Shown: piece after piece, positions 23,523-36,759 of the stretch
Numbering within the stretch: the first letter of the stretch is position 1
Layout: every line of letters starts with the position of its first letter
Source of the DNA: Camellia lanceoleosa
Taxonomy: Eukaryota; Streptophyta; Magnoliopsida; Ericales; Theaceae
Reading direction: 5' to 3'
Length of the DNA: 64,000 nucleotides
Assembly (NCBI GenBank): GCA_025200525.1
Contig: CM045758.1
Location: forward strand, 167,798,261 to 167,862,260
Position numbers and translations under genes: made by a program
The notes under the pieces: model-generated
Database searches by the model: none
Seen by the model: only the letters and a program-made list of their open reading frames with translations
Told to the model about the DNA's origin: nothing

Positions 23523-26217
23523 TGAGAATTTAGGGATAAACATTTGGAGGCTTTAATAAAATAACCACATTTAGTTATATATATAAGTATAGATTTGAGT
23601 TTGGCAGTAAATATGAAGGTGGTAGGCAAATCTACAAAATGTTGCTTAAGGCGATCTCCTCTTCTATTTAGCTGAGTGCTGTTTTTGTATTCCTGTTTTT
23701 AGTAGGTAACAAAATTGCCATGGGCAAGTAATGGTGGAATTAGGTGATTGTGCTTTTCTTCAAAAAAGCAAAACATTTTGGCTGAAGTTTACTCTTTGAT
23801 TCAAGTGGAGAAACTTGAGAATTTGGTTTCTAATTGAGCAAGTGTGTGGTTCAAGGAACAACCAGCGATTCTTTTTAACTTTGCAAACAATGACTTCACA
23901 ATTTTCTTAAATAACTAAAAGAAAATAAAGACATAAAAATGAAGGGATTGTGGTCTGTGGCTAATCTCTTATCAAGTCTCTCCTAAGGGGAGCTCTTGGG
24001 TTCTACTTGTAAGAGTAGAATGAGAGGTAAGACTTTTTAATCTTTATAAGGATATCGTGGGAGTTCAACTCCTGATAAAATATGTTGGAATTAACTTGCA
24101 ATTAAAATGAGAAATAAAATTGGAAATTATGGAAAGGAAACTATATTAAAAAGTGAGAAATGAAACATAATGCTATTATAAAGTTAAAAGAAATTAAGAA
24201 TACTACAATGGAGATAACTAAAATTAAATAATAAAGATAAAATTGTTGAGTAGTTGATACGAGGAGATCTTCTTCTATTGTCATCTCTCTTTATTTATTT
24301 TTCATAAATGTTGATGTCATTTTCTTAAACATTAGTGCCTATTGTATGGGTAAACTATCAATAGGTCATAATAGTTACACTTAATTCCCATCAAGTTCTA
24401 TTGAAAATAAGTTTTGATAAAATTGTCGGCAAAAATAATTTTTTTGTGACAATTTTTTACATACGTCGCTAAAAATTGATAATTAGTGACTTTTTTTATC
24501 ACAATTTTTATAAATTATCGCTAAAGCTTACAATCAGTGACTTTTTTTTATGAAATTTTTTTCCCATAAGACCTATTAGATAATAAATCCACTTATTGGG
24601 ATCTACACGTAAGTACCCCTATTTTATTTCTATTTTGATGTTATTTGTTCCATTGTTATCTATTTAAGCCACTAAGACTTGGTTTTTTTTTTTTTTTCAT
24701 TCATATATTCACATGAAATTAAGCTTTCTTTAGCTTCCACGTGGATTACTATTTGATGAATTTTTTTCATGTTTCAGTGTTATTCTCTGCAAATGTTATA
24801 ACAGGGGTCCATATACTACGTTTTGTGACTTAATTTTTTGTCCACAAATTCTCAAATATTTTAGCTTCTTACCATTACCATTTCTTTACTATCTATCTCC
24901 AGCTTTCATTTTTTATTGGGTTTTTGTCTTATTGTGTATCTATTCCACATGACAATCATTTTACATATGTATGTTCATTGGGTTATGCAGATGATAATTT
25001 TATTAAATAACTACCTATAACCCCACTTGTTTTATGCTCATCATTTAGTTGAAATGTTACACACATTTCACCTCATAATCACCCACTAATCATGTCTATT
25101 ATGGCAGGCAATACCACGTGTTACTTCTGTATATCTCATCATCGACCACTTCATATTGTTATAAGGCTCATCTCAATGTCATATTCACAGCAAAGCTCTT
25201 CCCCGTTCTGCTTTAAGACATTTTTAGTACTATAGTAGAATCAGACCATCAACTCATTTAAAATTCATTTGAACTAGGTTCATGATGAAGGGCGATTGTT
25301 GAAAATTAGAAAACCAATAGTTAGGACTCTTCATTTATTTATGGGTGATGATTGAGACCCCCTCCAATCATCACCCCCACCACCTACACACACGTGGCGG
25401 GTGGTGATTGGAGAAGAAGGGAAAAAAAAATAGAAAAAAAGAAAAAATAGCCAATCAAGTGAAGAGGGGGTCAAGGGGGTGAGAAAAAAAGAGAGTCCAA
25501 GTCATTATTATTTATTTATTTAGTTTTTCTTTTCTTTTCTTTTTTTTTTCTAATTTTAAATATTGGAAGCCTGTGAGCTGGAACTTCATCTATCAAAGGT
25601 TTGGTATATATTTGTCCTATTTGTAAGTCAGGACTATATCAGTTTTCACACAGAGTTATGTGAATTCGGTGGGTCATCCCTCTTGCTAAGGTTCCTACCT
25701 ATACATTAACACTGTATTTAGTTGAATAATTTAAAGAGAGATCAAAGAAAAATAAATAAAATATACTTATATTTTATTTAATTTCACACACTTCTTTACA
25801 TTCATTTTTTTCAAAAAAAAATTTCAAATCTCTCAACCACCTAACATAAATATCTTTTGGTAAACCCCTCAGATCTGATCTTGTCGCCAAGTCCAGTCAT
25901 ATTAAGATCATCCTTAATTGAAGTGAGTAGTGGTCCTTTTGTTGTGAGTAGTGGGGTGGATATTTTGTATGTGGGAGTGGATTCCTAATCAACATGGTGT
26001 GATTAGTTAGAACTTTGATTGGTAGCTCGAATTTGCCTCCCCCGAATCCCCCTAATTTCTATTTTCAGTAAACTGTTTTTTTTTTTTTTTTTTTAACTTG
26101 CCTTGCTTTTTTTTTTTTTTACCATTTTTGGCAGTTTCGGGCATTCGGGGGGCGGAGCTTTCGAGCTCCCGCTCTTTTCTCGATTAGTTAATAGGAAAAG
26201 TGAAATAAGACATTAAA
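23523..26217. other. Intergenic DNA, no gene recognised
   Basis: AT-rich DNA with homopolymer runs. A segment at 24420-24550 has GTCGCTAAAAATTG and ATCGCTAAAGC motifs resembling the subterminal motifs of CACTA elements and may be a decayed end. Nothing else supportable is seen apart from the possible small inverted-repeat element at 25322. Confidence 0.55.
25322..25500. mobile_element. Possible small MITE or hairpin element
   Basis: The inverted ends are GGACTCTT (about 25324) and AGAGAGTCC (about 25492), with an internal hairpin of GGGTGATGATTG against CAATCATCACCCCC. No convincing target duplication was found. Confidence 0.35.
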
Positions 26218-26443
26218 GGTCTCGTTTGGTAAGTTATTTTTTTAATTAAAAAATTATTTTAAAAAAATTAAAAAGTCAATAATTAATATTAAAAGTTAAA
26301 AATTCTCTTTTCTTTCTATTTTTTACACATTTTTTTATAAAAAATTAAAAAATTATTCCAAACATATTAAATTTTTTTACATCATATTTTGATCAAAAAA
26401 TCAAAAAATTACTTAAAAAAAAATCTATTCCTAAATGAGGCCT
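26218..26443. mobile_element. MITE-like element, GGYCTCRTTTGG family
   Basis: It begins GGTCTCGTTTGGTAAG and ends CTAAATGAGGCCT, an imperfect inverted pair, with an A/T-rich centre full of AAAATTA runs. It resembles other elements at about 32.3, 35.6, 38.1 and 40.7 kb. Confidence 0.55.
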
Positions 26444-26579
26444 GAGTATGACTGTTATAAAGCAGATAAGGTGAGGAAGATATTTTTTTTTTAACCTTTC
26501 TAGGATGGCTAGCCTCCCAGTTTTTCATCGTGGACTCTTCCCATAACACTACACTACACTAGAAAAAATAATAATAATG

Positions 26580-29130
26580 AAAAAAAGGTAAATTACACTG
26601 ATTTTTTTGGGAACTTTTTTGTTAAATTTATTTTCTAAGAATTTTATTCCATCAAACTCATATTCTTTTTAACTATTTCATTAGATCCTATTTGAGATAA
26701 GAAGACCAAAATAGTTTTTTCATCTACTTATGTTCCATTTAGTTCACATTATTTTTTTATGTTTCAATAAGTCCTATGGGTGACATAATTACCAAAATAC
26801 CCCTAATGTGAATGTTCATATCATCAATGTGTAGGGGCCCGGCCCACGTCGATCCTCGTGGGTGCCCAAAAAAATTCGAGTCGGGCCGGGGCGGGTCCGG
26901 CCCATTGTTCACATTAATAAGAGTGTAAAATTGGCTCGCGTCCCGTGGCGGCGCGAAACCCGTTTGCAGCGTCCGATTCCGTTGACAATGTGAATATTCA
27001 CATTGACATGTTAACATTCACATTGATAAAAGTATAAAATTGGCCCGCGGCGGGCCCGGCCCGGCCCGGCCCGTTGACAATGTGAATATTCACATTGACA
27101 TGTTAACATTCACATTGATAGAAGTGTAAAATTAACCCGCACCTCGTGGCTGCTCGAAACCCGCCACTGTGGGCGGCGGCGACCATTGTTGACAATGTGA
27201 ATATTCACATTGACATGTTAACATTCACATTGATAAGAGTATAAAATTGGCCAGCGGCCTAGGGCTGGCCCGACCCGGCCCGTTGACAATGTGAATATTC
27301 ACATTAATAAGAGTGTAAAATTAGCCCGTGCCTCGTGGCTGCTCGAAACCCGCCCACGGCCTGTGAGCGGCCCGGGGCAAGCCTGGCCATTTTTTTTTAA
27401 TTCTTTTTAATTTTTTCTACCAAAATTTTATTATTTTTCACAAAAAAAGACACTGGGCCTCATCGCGGGCCACCCCTTGGACAGAGCCTTGAATAGGCCT
27501 TAACCGGGCCGATGGGCCGGGCCAAGCTTCAAAGTGATAGCCCAGGCCCTAGTCTAGGGTCTCGGACTAGGCTCAAGCCTAGGCCCAAACGAGCCTTTTT
27601 CGGACCGGCCCACGGGCCAAAAAATTAGGCCCAAGCCCTAGCCCTAGCACAAGAGTATTCGGCCTTTGGATAGGCCGATAGACCGAGCCTCGGGTCGGGC
27701 CGGTGCGCCTGGGCTTAGCCTCGAGCTTAGGTCGGGTTTGGACGGACCTGGCCATTTTTTTTTAATTCTTTTTAATTTTTTCTACCAAAATTTTATTATT
27801 TGTCACAAAAAAATACATTGGCGTCGGGCGGGCTGGGTCTCGGATTGAGCCTTGAATGGGCTTTAAGCGGGCCGATGGGCCGGGCCAGGCCGGGCTTCAA
27901 AGTGATGACCTAGGCCCTAACCTATGGTCTTGGACATGCTCGGGCCTAGACCCAAACGAGCCTGCCTCGGGCCGTGGACGGGCTTCGAGCAGCCCACGGG
28001 CCGCGGGCCAATTCTACATTCCTATCAATGTGCATTTTAATATGTCAATGTGAATATTCACATTGTTAACGGGCCGGGCCAAGCCTACCTCGGGCCGCGG
28101 GCAAGCTTCGGGCAACGGGCAAATTTTACACTCCTATCAATGTTAATATTAATATGTCAATGTGAATATTCACATTGTCACGGGTCGGGCCAAGCCCGCC
28201 TCGGGTTGCGGTCGGGCTTCGGGCCAATTTTACACTCTTATCAATGTGAATGTTAACATGTCCATGTGAACATTCACATTGTCAACAGGCCGGGTCGGGC
28301 CCGCCCTAGGCCGCTGGCCAATTTTATACTCTTATTAATGTGAATGTTAACATGTCAATGTGAATATTCACATTGTCAACAAAGTCGGGTAGCCACGAGG
28401 CGTGGGCTAATTTTACACTTCTATCAATGTGAATGTTAACATGTCAATGTGAATATTTACATTGTTAACAAGCCGGGCCAGGCCCGCCCCAGGCCGCCTA
28501 TGGGTCGTGAACGGGTTTTGGGCAGCCACGGGGTGCGGGCTAATTTTACACTCCTATCAATGTGAATGTTAACATATCAATGTGAATATTCACATTGTCA
28601 ACAGGTCGGGCCGAGCCGGGCCCGCCCCAGGCCGCCTATGGGCCGTGGGCGGGTTTCGGGCAGTCACGGGGTGCGGGCTAATTTTACACTCCTATAAATG
28701 TGAATGTTAACATATTAATGTGAATATTCACATTGTCAACGGGTCGGGCCGGGCCGGACCGCAGGCCAATTTTATACTCTTATCAATGTGAATATGTAAC
28801 ATGTCAATATGAATATTCACATTGTCAACGGACCGGACCGGGCTCGCCCCGGGTCGCCTACGGGTCAATTTTACATTCCTACCAATATGAATTTTAAAAT
28901 ATGAATGTTCACATTATAAAATTGCTAACCGTTCAAAAAATGTTATAAGGGTATCAAAATTAAATATAAATGCATAAGTGTCCAAGAAAATAGTGTAAAT
29001 CAATAAAAAGGACTTTATGGGATAAAACTATACATACATGGGACTAAAAATGGGTTAAAAAATTCTTTCATGGACTTCTTGAATTAAAAAACTACTAAAT
29101 GAGATTTATCAATAAATTTTCCCTTTTTTT
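26580..29130. repeat. Fold-back element with GC-rich and palindromic repeats
   Basis: The left arm (about 26790-27370) carries units reading TTGACAATGTGAATATTCAC...AACATTCACATTGATA, then GTAAAATTGGCCCG and GGCCCGGCCC runs. The right arm (about 27990-28930) carries the same units in reverse complement (CCAATTTTACACTC, ATCAATGTGAATGTTAACAT, CACATTGTCAAC, GGGCCGGGCC). Twelve copies of the 20-bp palindrome CAATGTGAATATTCACATTG or close variants start near 26986, 27078, 27193, 27287, 28046, 28158, 28262, 28356, 28445, 28578, 28715 and 28805. The centre holds a direct duplication of about 363 bp (GGCCATTTTTTTTTAATTC at about 27385 and 27748). No coding region is seen, and the outer limits are uncertain. 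Confidence 0.85.
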
Positions 29131-29412
29131 TTTAGATTTAGAAAAAATATAGTAAATTTTATAATTTTAACATGATATTATTGAACTCCTTTAATAATAC
29201 TTAACTCTCTTTTTATCAATAATTTGTTAGTTATATAGATGAAAAAAATGATATTGTTATCTCTTTTATACAAAAATATATACTTTACGTTATTTATTTT
29301 TATATTTTTGTATTTTTTTTATTTAAGCTTATGAAAAAGGAGATTAACATAATTATATAAAAAATGTAGTACTTACTATATTTTTTTCAAAGACAGAATG
29401 TAATTTATCCCA

Positions 29413-29449
<37 letters not shown>

Positions 29450-29965
29450 GCAAAAGGCACATGATATATGCTTCCTTTTAAGGATAAACTTCAAGTATCT
29501 TTTTGGTGGCTTTTGAAAAGGTTCAATGTGCCCTTTTCTTATGTTCACCACTGAAAAGTTGAGAGGCATAAATATTTATCAAAAAAATAAAAATAAAAGA
29601 TATATATATATATATATATAAAAGCCCTTCAACCTTATTGATTGTTTTGTTGTGTTTTAATGTTTTTGTTTTTTATTTATAATTTTTAAAAAACACACAA
29701 ATTGTTTGGTGAAATGTTTCTGACAGTCATTTTTGAAAAAAAATTATGATAACAATCTACATTTTAGGAAATACCAAAATGTTAGGTAGCATTTGGTTTT
29801 ATTTTGGAATCATGATTCCAATCAAAAAAATTTACAACTCTTTTCATGTCAATATATTTTTTAAGGAAAAGTTGAGGTTATAAAAAAAAATATTAATTTT
29901 TAGCTTATTTTTAACGAGTTTAAAAAAGCTCTTGTAAGAAAGATATTAAAGGAGTGCAATGCTAA
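29131..29965. other. AT-rich intergenic DNA
   Basis: Poly(A), (AAAAG)n at about 29420-29450 and (TA)n at about 29600-29620. No gene is seen. Confidence 0.6.
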
Positions 29966-30311
29966 AAGTATCTCCAATGGTGTGTTAATTTTTTTACTAA
30001 ATTTAAATAAAAATTTAAGTAAAAGCTTCATTTGATACCAAGTGATTCAACGTCAAACTATCGGTCAATTGAGCGAACGACCGGCTAGTATAATTTTTTC
30101 ACAAAATTTTGCCTTCAGGTGAACATCCAGAGAGACAAACAGGAGGATATCTGGCAATGGCAATGAACAGTGATTTGATGAAATGCAAATTAATCCTCAA
30201 TTTGATGGGGAAAAAAAAATGAAATTCTCTATTTGATACCTATTTGATGAAACAATTAGAGTAAGAAAATAAGTCAGGATGAAAAGTTTTGAGTAATCAT
30301 TGGAGATGGTC
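29966..30311. mobile_element. Tourist-like (PIF/Harbinger) MITE
   Basis: The inverted ends are AGTATCTCCAATGG and CATTGGAGATGGT, flanked by TAA (29963-29965 and 30312-30314), the 3-bp duplication typical of PIF/Harbinger. The interior has GGTCAATTGAGCGAACGACC. Confidence 0.65.
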
Positions 30312-30969
30312 TAATAAATTTATTATTGACTATTTCCTAAATGCGCTTTTAACTGATTTATTATAAAGCTATTTGAATTTGTGTTCTAAAAATACAATTT
30401 TATAAAAAAATTTAATTTTTAAAATATAAGTTCAAAACAACTTTCAATTCAAACATACTATTTTAAAAATGACTCCGAGTTAGTAACTAATTCAAAATGT
30501 GTTGTTCCGTGCAGTTACTTTTATTTTTATTTTTTTTTTGTAAATTAAAAGTTGATAATCAAATAGTATGAGCTAAAAGCATCAATTTTTCGGTTCAATA
30601 ATCAAGTTTTAAAATTTATTTAAGTTATTTCTTCATTTAAATTATTAAATAAAGGTAAATTACAAAAACACTTCCTAATGTTTGATTAAAATATGAATTA
30701 CCTCACATGATTTTGAAAATTACATTCCACTCATTGAGGTTTATAATTTCTTAACAAATTGCTTATTTTATTAATAAATTATCAAGTTAATTAATAATTT
30801 TTAATAATGTTAGAAATATATTTCAATTAATAATTTAGGTAATTTTATTATTATATAAGAGAATAATTATGAATTTTATTTTTTTAGTTAATTCTGCTAA
30901 ATAAAAATTTCTGACAAAGGGGTATTTATTTAAATCACATACGATAATTTATATTTTAAGCAAATCTAA

Positions 30970-31415
30970 GAGCATTTCCAACGGTTCATTACTTTTTTCA
31001 CAAAATCTGAGTAAAAAATAGTTGATTTTCTCAATTTGATATAGCTTGCTCCAACGGTGCATCAAAAGGGAAGGGTCATCCGGTGGGTCGACCGGCCTGT
31101 CGACCGGTAAGGCTAAGAAATTTTTTTTTTTACCTGTTTGAACCTTTTTGACCCTGTTTGATCTTACCTATTTAAAAGGGAACCGGTCGACCGATGGGTC
31201 AACCGGCCGAACATCCGGTTGGTTGGCCGGTTGGCCCATCCCAACATTATAGCACAGTGAAATACTGAAATCACGAGCTTATTCTCAGTTTGATGAAAGT
31301 TTTGTTCTGTTCTCATTTTGATGTCAATTTAGTGAAATCATTGGAGACACAAACAGTGACTTTTTCATCAAATTTCAAATCTGATACTGTGTTTGATGCA
31401 CCGTTAGAGATGGCC
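30970..31415. mobile_element. Tourist-like (PIF/Harbinger) MITE, second copy
   Basis: The ends are AGCATTTCCAACGG and CCGTTAGAGATGGC, flanked by TAA (30967-30969 and 31416-31418, within a shared CTAAG). It resembles the 29966 element at its ends. The interior carries a GC-richer segment with repeated CCGGTCGACCGG/CCGGTTGG motifs. Confidence 0.68.
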
Positions 31416-31419
31416 TAAG

Positions 31420-32257
31420 GGATGTATTTGTAATTTATCCTAAAAAAATGTACACCAGATACTTTGATATATAATGTCAAAATAATAAAAGTTATAAACA
31501 GTCTCACAAATTTCTATAACCCATATGTGATGAAATATATATTTTAAATAAATTTGCATTATACATTAAATATTTTATATACTTTTTTAATACAAACAAA
31601 ATTGATTATTTTGAGAAGTTGGTAAAATTTTGATTTTTTAATTTTTTTTTAAAAATATAAAAAATAAAGAAATAATATTATCTAAAATAAATACATTATA
31701 AATAATTCACAAGAATATTCGTGAAAAAGTAAAAATCAAATTTATAAGCACATAAACATCCGGCACTAACAAGAAAGAGTAGTTCTTAAATAATATACTA
31801 TTTAAATAATAAAATAAGAACAATTCCAATAATATGTTATTGTTAATTTAATTACTAGGCCTTTTAATTTTTGTCAAAAAATGATATAGAAAATAATTGA
31901 TGGTACTCTACAAAAATTGTGAAGCCTCTTTATATAAATACTTACATACTTTTTGATAGGTTGCTTCAAAAAATTATTTTGATTATTACTTTCATCCATT
32001 GTTTGATTTTATTCAAACTTTCTTGTAGGATTTAGGGTTTTAAAATAACAAAAAAAAACAATGATGTTGATGATGGTGGTGAATTTTGATAGGGTGAATT
32101 GGAGTTTTTTTTTTTTTTTTTTTTTTTGCTTTTTTGTTATAACTCTTATAAGATTAAATTATAACATTTATAATAATCAAACTCACAATATCATAATTTG
32201 CATATGTACACCCTGTCAGCATTACCCTAGTTTTATATGTATCAAAGTGTCAAATGC
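31420..32257. other. AT-rich intergenic DNA
   Basis: No gene or clear repeat is supported. There is a T-run at about 32105-32127. Confidence 0.55.
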
Positions 32258-32512
32258 AACATAGGCTTCGTGTGGAGAGTGAGTTGACTTTTTGATTTTT
32301 TTTTTTGACTATTTTAACCTGCGATTAAAAAGCTTGATTTTGAAAAGACTTTTAATTTTTTTGACTTTTTTGATATTTTTGTGAGAGAATGAATGTAATG
32401 ATTATAGATTGAATGTGATATTTTATCTTATTAAAGAAAAAAATATATTTTATTTTTTATGACTAATTTAACCAAAATAGCTCCAAATCTCACTTTTCAA
32501 ACGGAGCCATAA
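32258..32512. mobile_element. MITE-like element, GACTTTTTGA family
   Basis: The left end is GGCTTCGTGTGGAGAGTGAG with GTTGACTTTTTGATTTTTT. The interior has GAATGTAATGATTATAGATT and the right end is CACTTTTCAAACGGAGCC. The same order of motifs recurs at 35609-35826, so these are two copies of one family. Confidence 0.6.
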
Positions 32513-32599
32513 TAGCTTTTCATGTATTTTGGTAAACTCGTTGGTTTCACTTGAATGAATTTCTAAAAAATAATTGCAGCAAATGTATAGAGACAAAGA

Positions 32600-32670
32600 G
32601 AAGGAAAAAAAGATCGAGAAAAAAAAAAAAAAAAAAAAAAATCCCCCCCACCCATTTTTTTTTTTAAATA

Positions 32671-32704
<34 letters not shown>

Positions 32705-32714
32705 AAACTAAAAA

Positions 32715-32751
<37 letters not shown>

Positions 32752-32775
32752 AAAAAAAAAAAAAAAAAAAATTAT
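32600..32775. repeat. Poly(A)/poly(T) low-complexity tract
   Basis: About 175 bp of nearly continuous A, broken by a short CCCCCCCACCC and T-run. There is no coding meaning on either strand. Confidence 0.95.
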
Positions 32776-34612
32776 AAATTTATAAAAGTACAACACTCAT
32801 TTTTACAATCTAATATATAAATTACTTATACTTTTATGAATTTATAATTATTTTTTTAACTTTTTACTTTTTTAATATTTTTCCAAAAAAATTAGTCGTG
32901 AGAACACTATTTTTTTTTTCAACGCAAGTAACTCAAATTTTTTTTCGCTCAAAAACAAAATAAAATTACCAAAACGACGCCGTTGAGTACAGAAAAAACA
33001 AAAAAAAACCCAAAAATTTTTGTCAAAATTTTTTGAATTTGCATTTTTTTTTTTTATCCAAAAAAAAAAAAGGAATGAGTACACTAACTAACATAGTATA
33101 TTCTCAATAGATATTAGTGTACTCGTTACACAAAATAAAAAATCACACAGATGTGAATTCCACAATTGTGATGTCTAAGAGAGAGAATACTATTTTTAGT
33201 ATAGTTGTTATACAAAATATCACTTCCAACAATACATGTGAGCATGCAATCATTTGTTGATACAATGTAAAGGCTCCAAATAAAAGTTTAAAACTATAAT
33301 GGAATTGAACTTTGATAATAAATAAATCAGTTAAATTTATATTTTATTGAATTATTGGATTGAATTTTCATTAACAAATACAGATTTTTCAAATCTAATT
33401 CAATTAATTAAATTTGAAATGCTAATTCCATGCTAATAAGGACCAATCAGATAGGTGCAAGTAGCCACCTAGCTTTCCTTTTCACATGGAAGGAAAAAGG
33501 CTCCCACCATGTGAGATAAAAGGACAATACTCCCTTTCACATGGAAACTCTGTTCCAAAGCTTTTTAATTGTTTGGTCCCCACAAATGGACCACCACATA
33601 TTATCATTCCCAGATTTGAGACCCACAAACAAGCCAACTTCACTATAAGAGGATTGGATTAAAATTATATTATAAATGTGATAGTATTAAATTATTAGGA
33701 TTAGATGTATCAAATTATATTGAAGCTTTCATTATATCAAAAATTGACTTCGTTATTTTTATAAATTGCTTTTTGGCATGTCTAATTGATTAGATTGTGA
33801 ATCTTAATATCTCGAAATGTTAATTCCATCATTCCGAAGGAACTAACAATTCTAAGACACTTTCGTTATGTTTAATTTATTAATATGATGAAATGAAAAA
33901 TATCTATTTTTATGTTTAATTTATTAAAAAATTTGATAAAAAAATGCATTGTAGATGAAATCAATCATTTATCATTGTAAGGAAATGATACAAAATGACT
34001 ATAACATTTCAATCCATCGTCATTCCAATGAACTAAATATTATTTTATCTTTTAATTATCTAACAAAAATAATCCACATTGTTCTACCTATAATTTTTTT
34101 TGGATAAGTTATATAAAACCACCCTTGAGATTTAAATGAAAATACAATAAGTTTTACAAATTTAACATAATGTTAGTAAGATTATATATATATATATATA
34201 TTTATCCATACTACTATCAAACTATCAATAAAAAATAAATTAAGTGTTATATAAATTAAAATCTTTAAAGAGTCTTATCTAATTATATCAAATTTGTAAA
34301 TATCAATGTCAATATATTTTCTCCAAAGTTGGTTAGTATAATTTATTTACGATAAATTGTATCATGCACTTCTCTTATCATATGCACTCTTAAGTTATAC
34401 TTTTTTTTTTTCTTCTTTTATTTATTTATTTATTTTTTTATGTTATGACTCATGAGATCTTTGGTTATAATTTTTTTTTTTAAGTTGTGACTCAAAAAAT
34501 ATTAATTTTTTGTTATTTTCTTATTTAATTATAAGATATATACGATATACACATTTTGAGAGGCCTACACCAGAGGTTTTCCCTTTTATTCAATTCCTTG
34601 ACAAACTGCCTA
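32776..34612. other. AT-rich intergenic DNA
   Basis: No gene is seen. Homopolymer runs lie at 32905-32950 and 32990-33072, and (TA)n at about 34183-34203. Confidence 0.55.
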
Positions 34613-35220
34613 CAAGGATGGATCTAGAGGGGGCCAGGGGATGATCGCCCCCTTCCTTACTATTTCAAAAACCTTTGTTATTATAATAGTATTAATTATA
34701 ATTATCTCTAAATTATAGAGGTCCCCTTAGTATATTTTTTTTATATACAAATTTCAAGTGGTCATCATCTTTTTATTTTTTTTTTAAAATTTAAGTGGTT
34801 GCTTTTCTATATTTATAAAATATTGGATTAAAGTAAAAAATTTAAAAATATTAGACAAAATATAATAAAATTAATATTTTTTTTTATAATTGCCATTGAT
34901 AACAAGCTTGATTTTAGATAATAAAATAAAATATTAACGAGTTTTTTTTGGGGGGGTGTTAATGTATAGTTATTTGATTCTATCGTAGATGCTTTTAATG
35001 ACATGAAAGAGTATCAAGTATAACTCAAGATATCTCACTTTAGTAAATAATTTGTTTCAATAAGGATAAAAAAAAAAATCTTATTTATATATATATTCTC
35101 ATCTTATTTTTACTTTTTATACATCGGTAAAAAATTAATATTGCAATTCATATTTTGTATTTAAAATTTTGTTAGTATGTATATATTTGCCCCATATATG
35201 AAAATTCTGAATTGGTCGCT
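34613..35220. mobile_element. Probable non-autonomous hAT-like element
   Basis: The left end CAAGGATGGATCTAGAGGGG and the reverse complement of the right end (CAGCGACCAATTCAGAATTT) resemble each other and the GGCGGACCTAGG-type terminus of the hAT element at 42143-45387. The interior is AT-rich and non-coding. The target duplication is not clear. Confidence 0.4.
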
Positions 35221-35608
35221 GCTGACAAGGGTGGACGCCCGATTCACCAAAATTGAGGGGGTGTTTTGAAAATATGGTAAAAAGTTAATTTTTGATTTTT
35301 TATTAAGTTTTTTGACTTTTTTTAAAAGTAATTTAAAAAATTGATAAAAAAGTTACTTTTGACTTTTTTGATTAATTTATTTATGATGTTACATTATAAT
35401 AAAATGACCAAATTATCCAAAAAATCTACATATTCACTCATGTATAACCGTAAAAATATAAAAGGTATAATTGTAATTTTTCATGTAACTTTTTTTCATC
35501 TTGCCAAATGACTTCTTGCTAAAAAAAAAGCTAATTTATTTATTTATTTATTTTTCTTTCCAAGATGCAAACGCAGTTTGTTACCAATACCAAAAGACCA
35601 TTGAGCCT

Positions 35609-35826
35609 CCCTTTGAAAAGTAGGTTGACTTTTTGATTTTTATAGCCTGAGCTAAAAAGTTTGGTTTGAAATTTTTTTTTTGACTTTTTAACTTTTTTTT
35701 ATGAGAGAAGAATGTAATGATTATGGAGTGGATGTGATGTTTTGTTTATTGTGACTAAAATAGTCTATTTTATTTTTTTTTGTGACTATTTTAATCTCAA
35801 AACTACCTGCCAAACACCACCTGAAT
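35609..35826. mobile_element. MITE-like element, GACTTTTTGA family
   Basis: CCCTTTGAAAAGTAGGTTGA at the left, GACTTTTTGATTTTTATAG, an internal GAATGTAATGATTATGGAGT, and TACCTGCCAAACACCACCTG at the right. Same motif order as 32258-32512. A more diverged relative lies at about 35260-35525. Confidence 0.6.
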
Positions 35827-36400
35827 AGACTAAACTAATCTGTTATAAAATGAACAATTTTAATAATTTGAATATACATACACATATATTTTTTTTAGTT
35901 TATCTTTTTAAAAAGTTAAAAGTCAATTATCAACTTTTAATCAATTTCAAATCGTATCTCTCACAAATTTTTTTTTATATATTTAAAAAAAAAAAAAATC
36001 AACTTGTAACTTGTAAGTTTGGATACATTGGATAAGTGACGAATAGGAGGCCAGCGAAATCAACCTGATCCACGAGCTACCTATCAGTTGGTGATGTTCC
36101 ATATAATTATCTGAGTACTCTAATTTTTTATATATATAAAAAAAAAAAAAAACAATTAATCCAAAATAAATAATTACTCGTTTGACAATAACTTTTTTAG
36201 ACTCAGCTCTTTTTGTTTGTATGATTTTCTTGTTTAATTTTTTAAATTTTTTAACTTTGTTCTGGACAAATTTCTTTTATGTTTTTGTAATTTTTGACTT
36301 TTTTAACTTTTTAAATATATAGATATAGATATATATATTTTTGTCTTTTTTAATTTTTTAACCCAACTCAGAAACCAAACCATCCCTAATTACTCTCGGA
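35827..36400. other. AT-rich DNA downstream of the ATL gene
   Basis: No gene is seen. It contains short TA microsatellites near 36130 and 36320. Confidence 0.5.
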
Positions 36401-36759
36401 AATGGAGAGGCAACGGCATCGTCCATTCCTACCAATCTATTACAACATGGATGGAGGAGAAGCAACATTATATACAAAGATTAACAAAAGCATGGACACT
36501 CTCATCCTCTTCCTAACCATCGGTGGCTATTTATGTACTCAAAACAAGTGTTAGGGCCAACTGTTTGAGCCTTTTCATGTCTATCCAAATCATCTGGCAC
36601 TAGTGATCATGATTTCTCTCTGTAAAATTAATATTTCTCTGCAACTACCAGACAAAGAAGCCCTCACATCAATTCTTTCTACAACTTGGCTTGCCTTGGT
36701 GTCACGGACTGGTTGGCTCGGCTTTGCTTGGGTTCATCTTCATCTGTTGTTTTACTCTC

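Noticed and set aside
24060..24090. tRNA-like GGGAGTTCAACTCC segment
   Set aside because: No cloverleaf arms or T-loop consensus around it.
24420..24550. Possible second CACTA end (GTCGCTAAAAATTG motifs)
   Set aside because: No CACTA terminus or target duplication could be found nearby.
32563..33084. Phe-rich minus-strand frames
   Set aside because: They are translations of poly(A)/poly(T).
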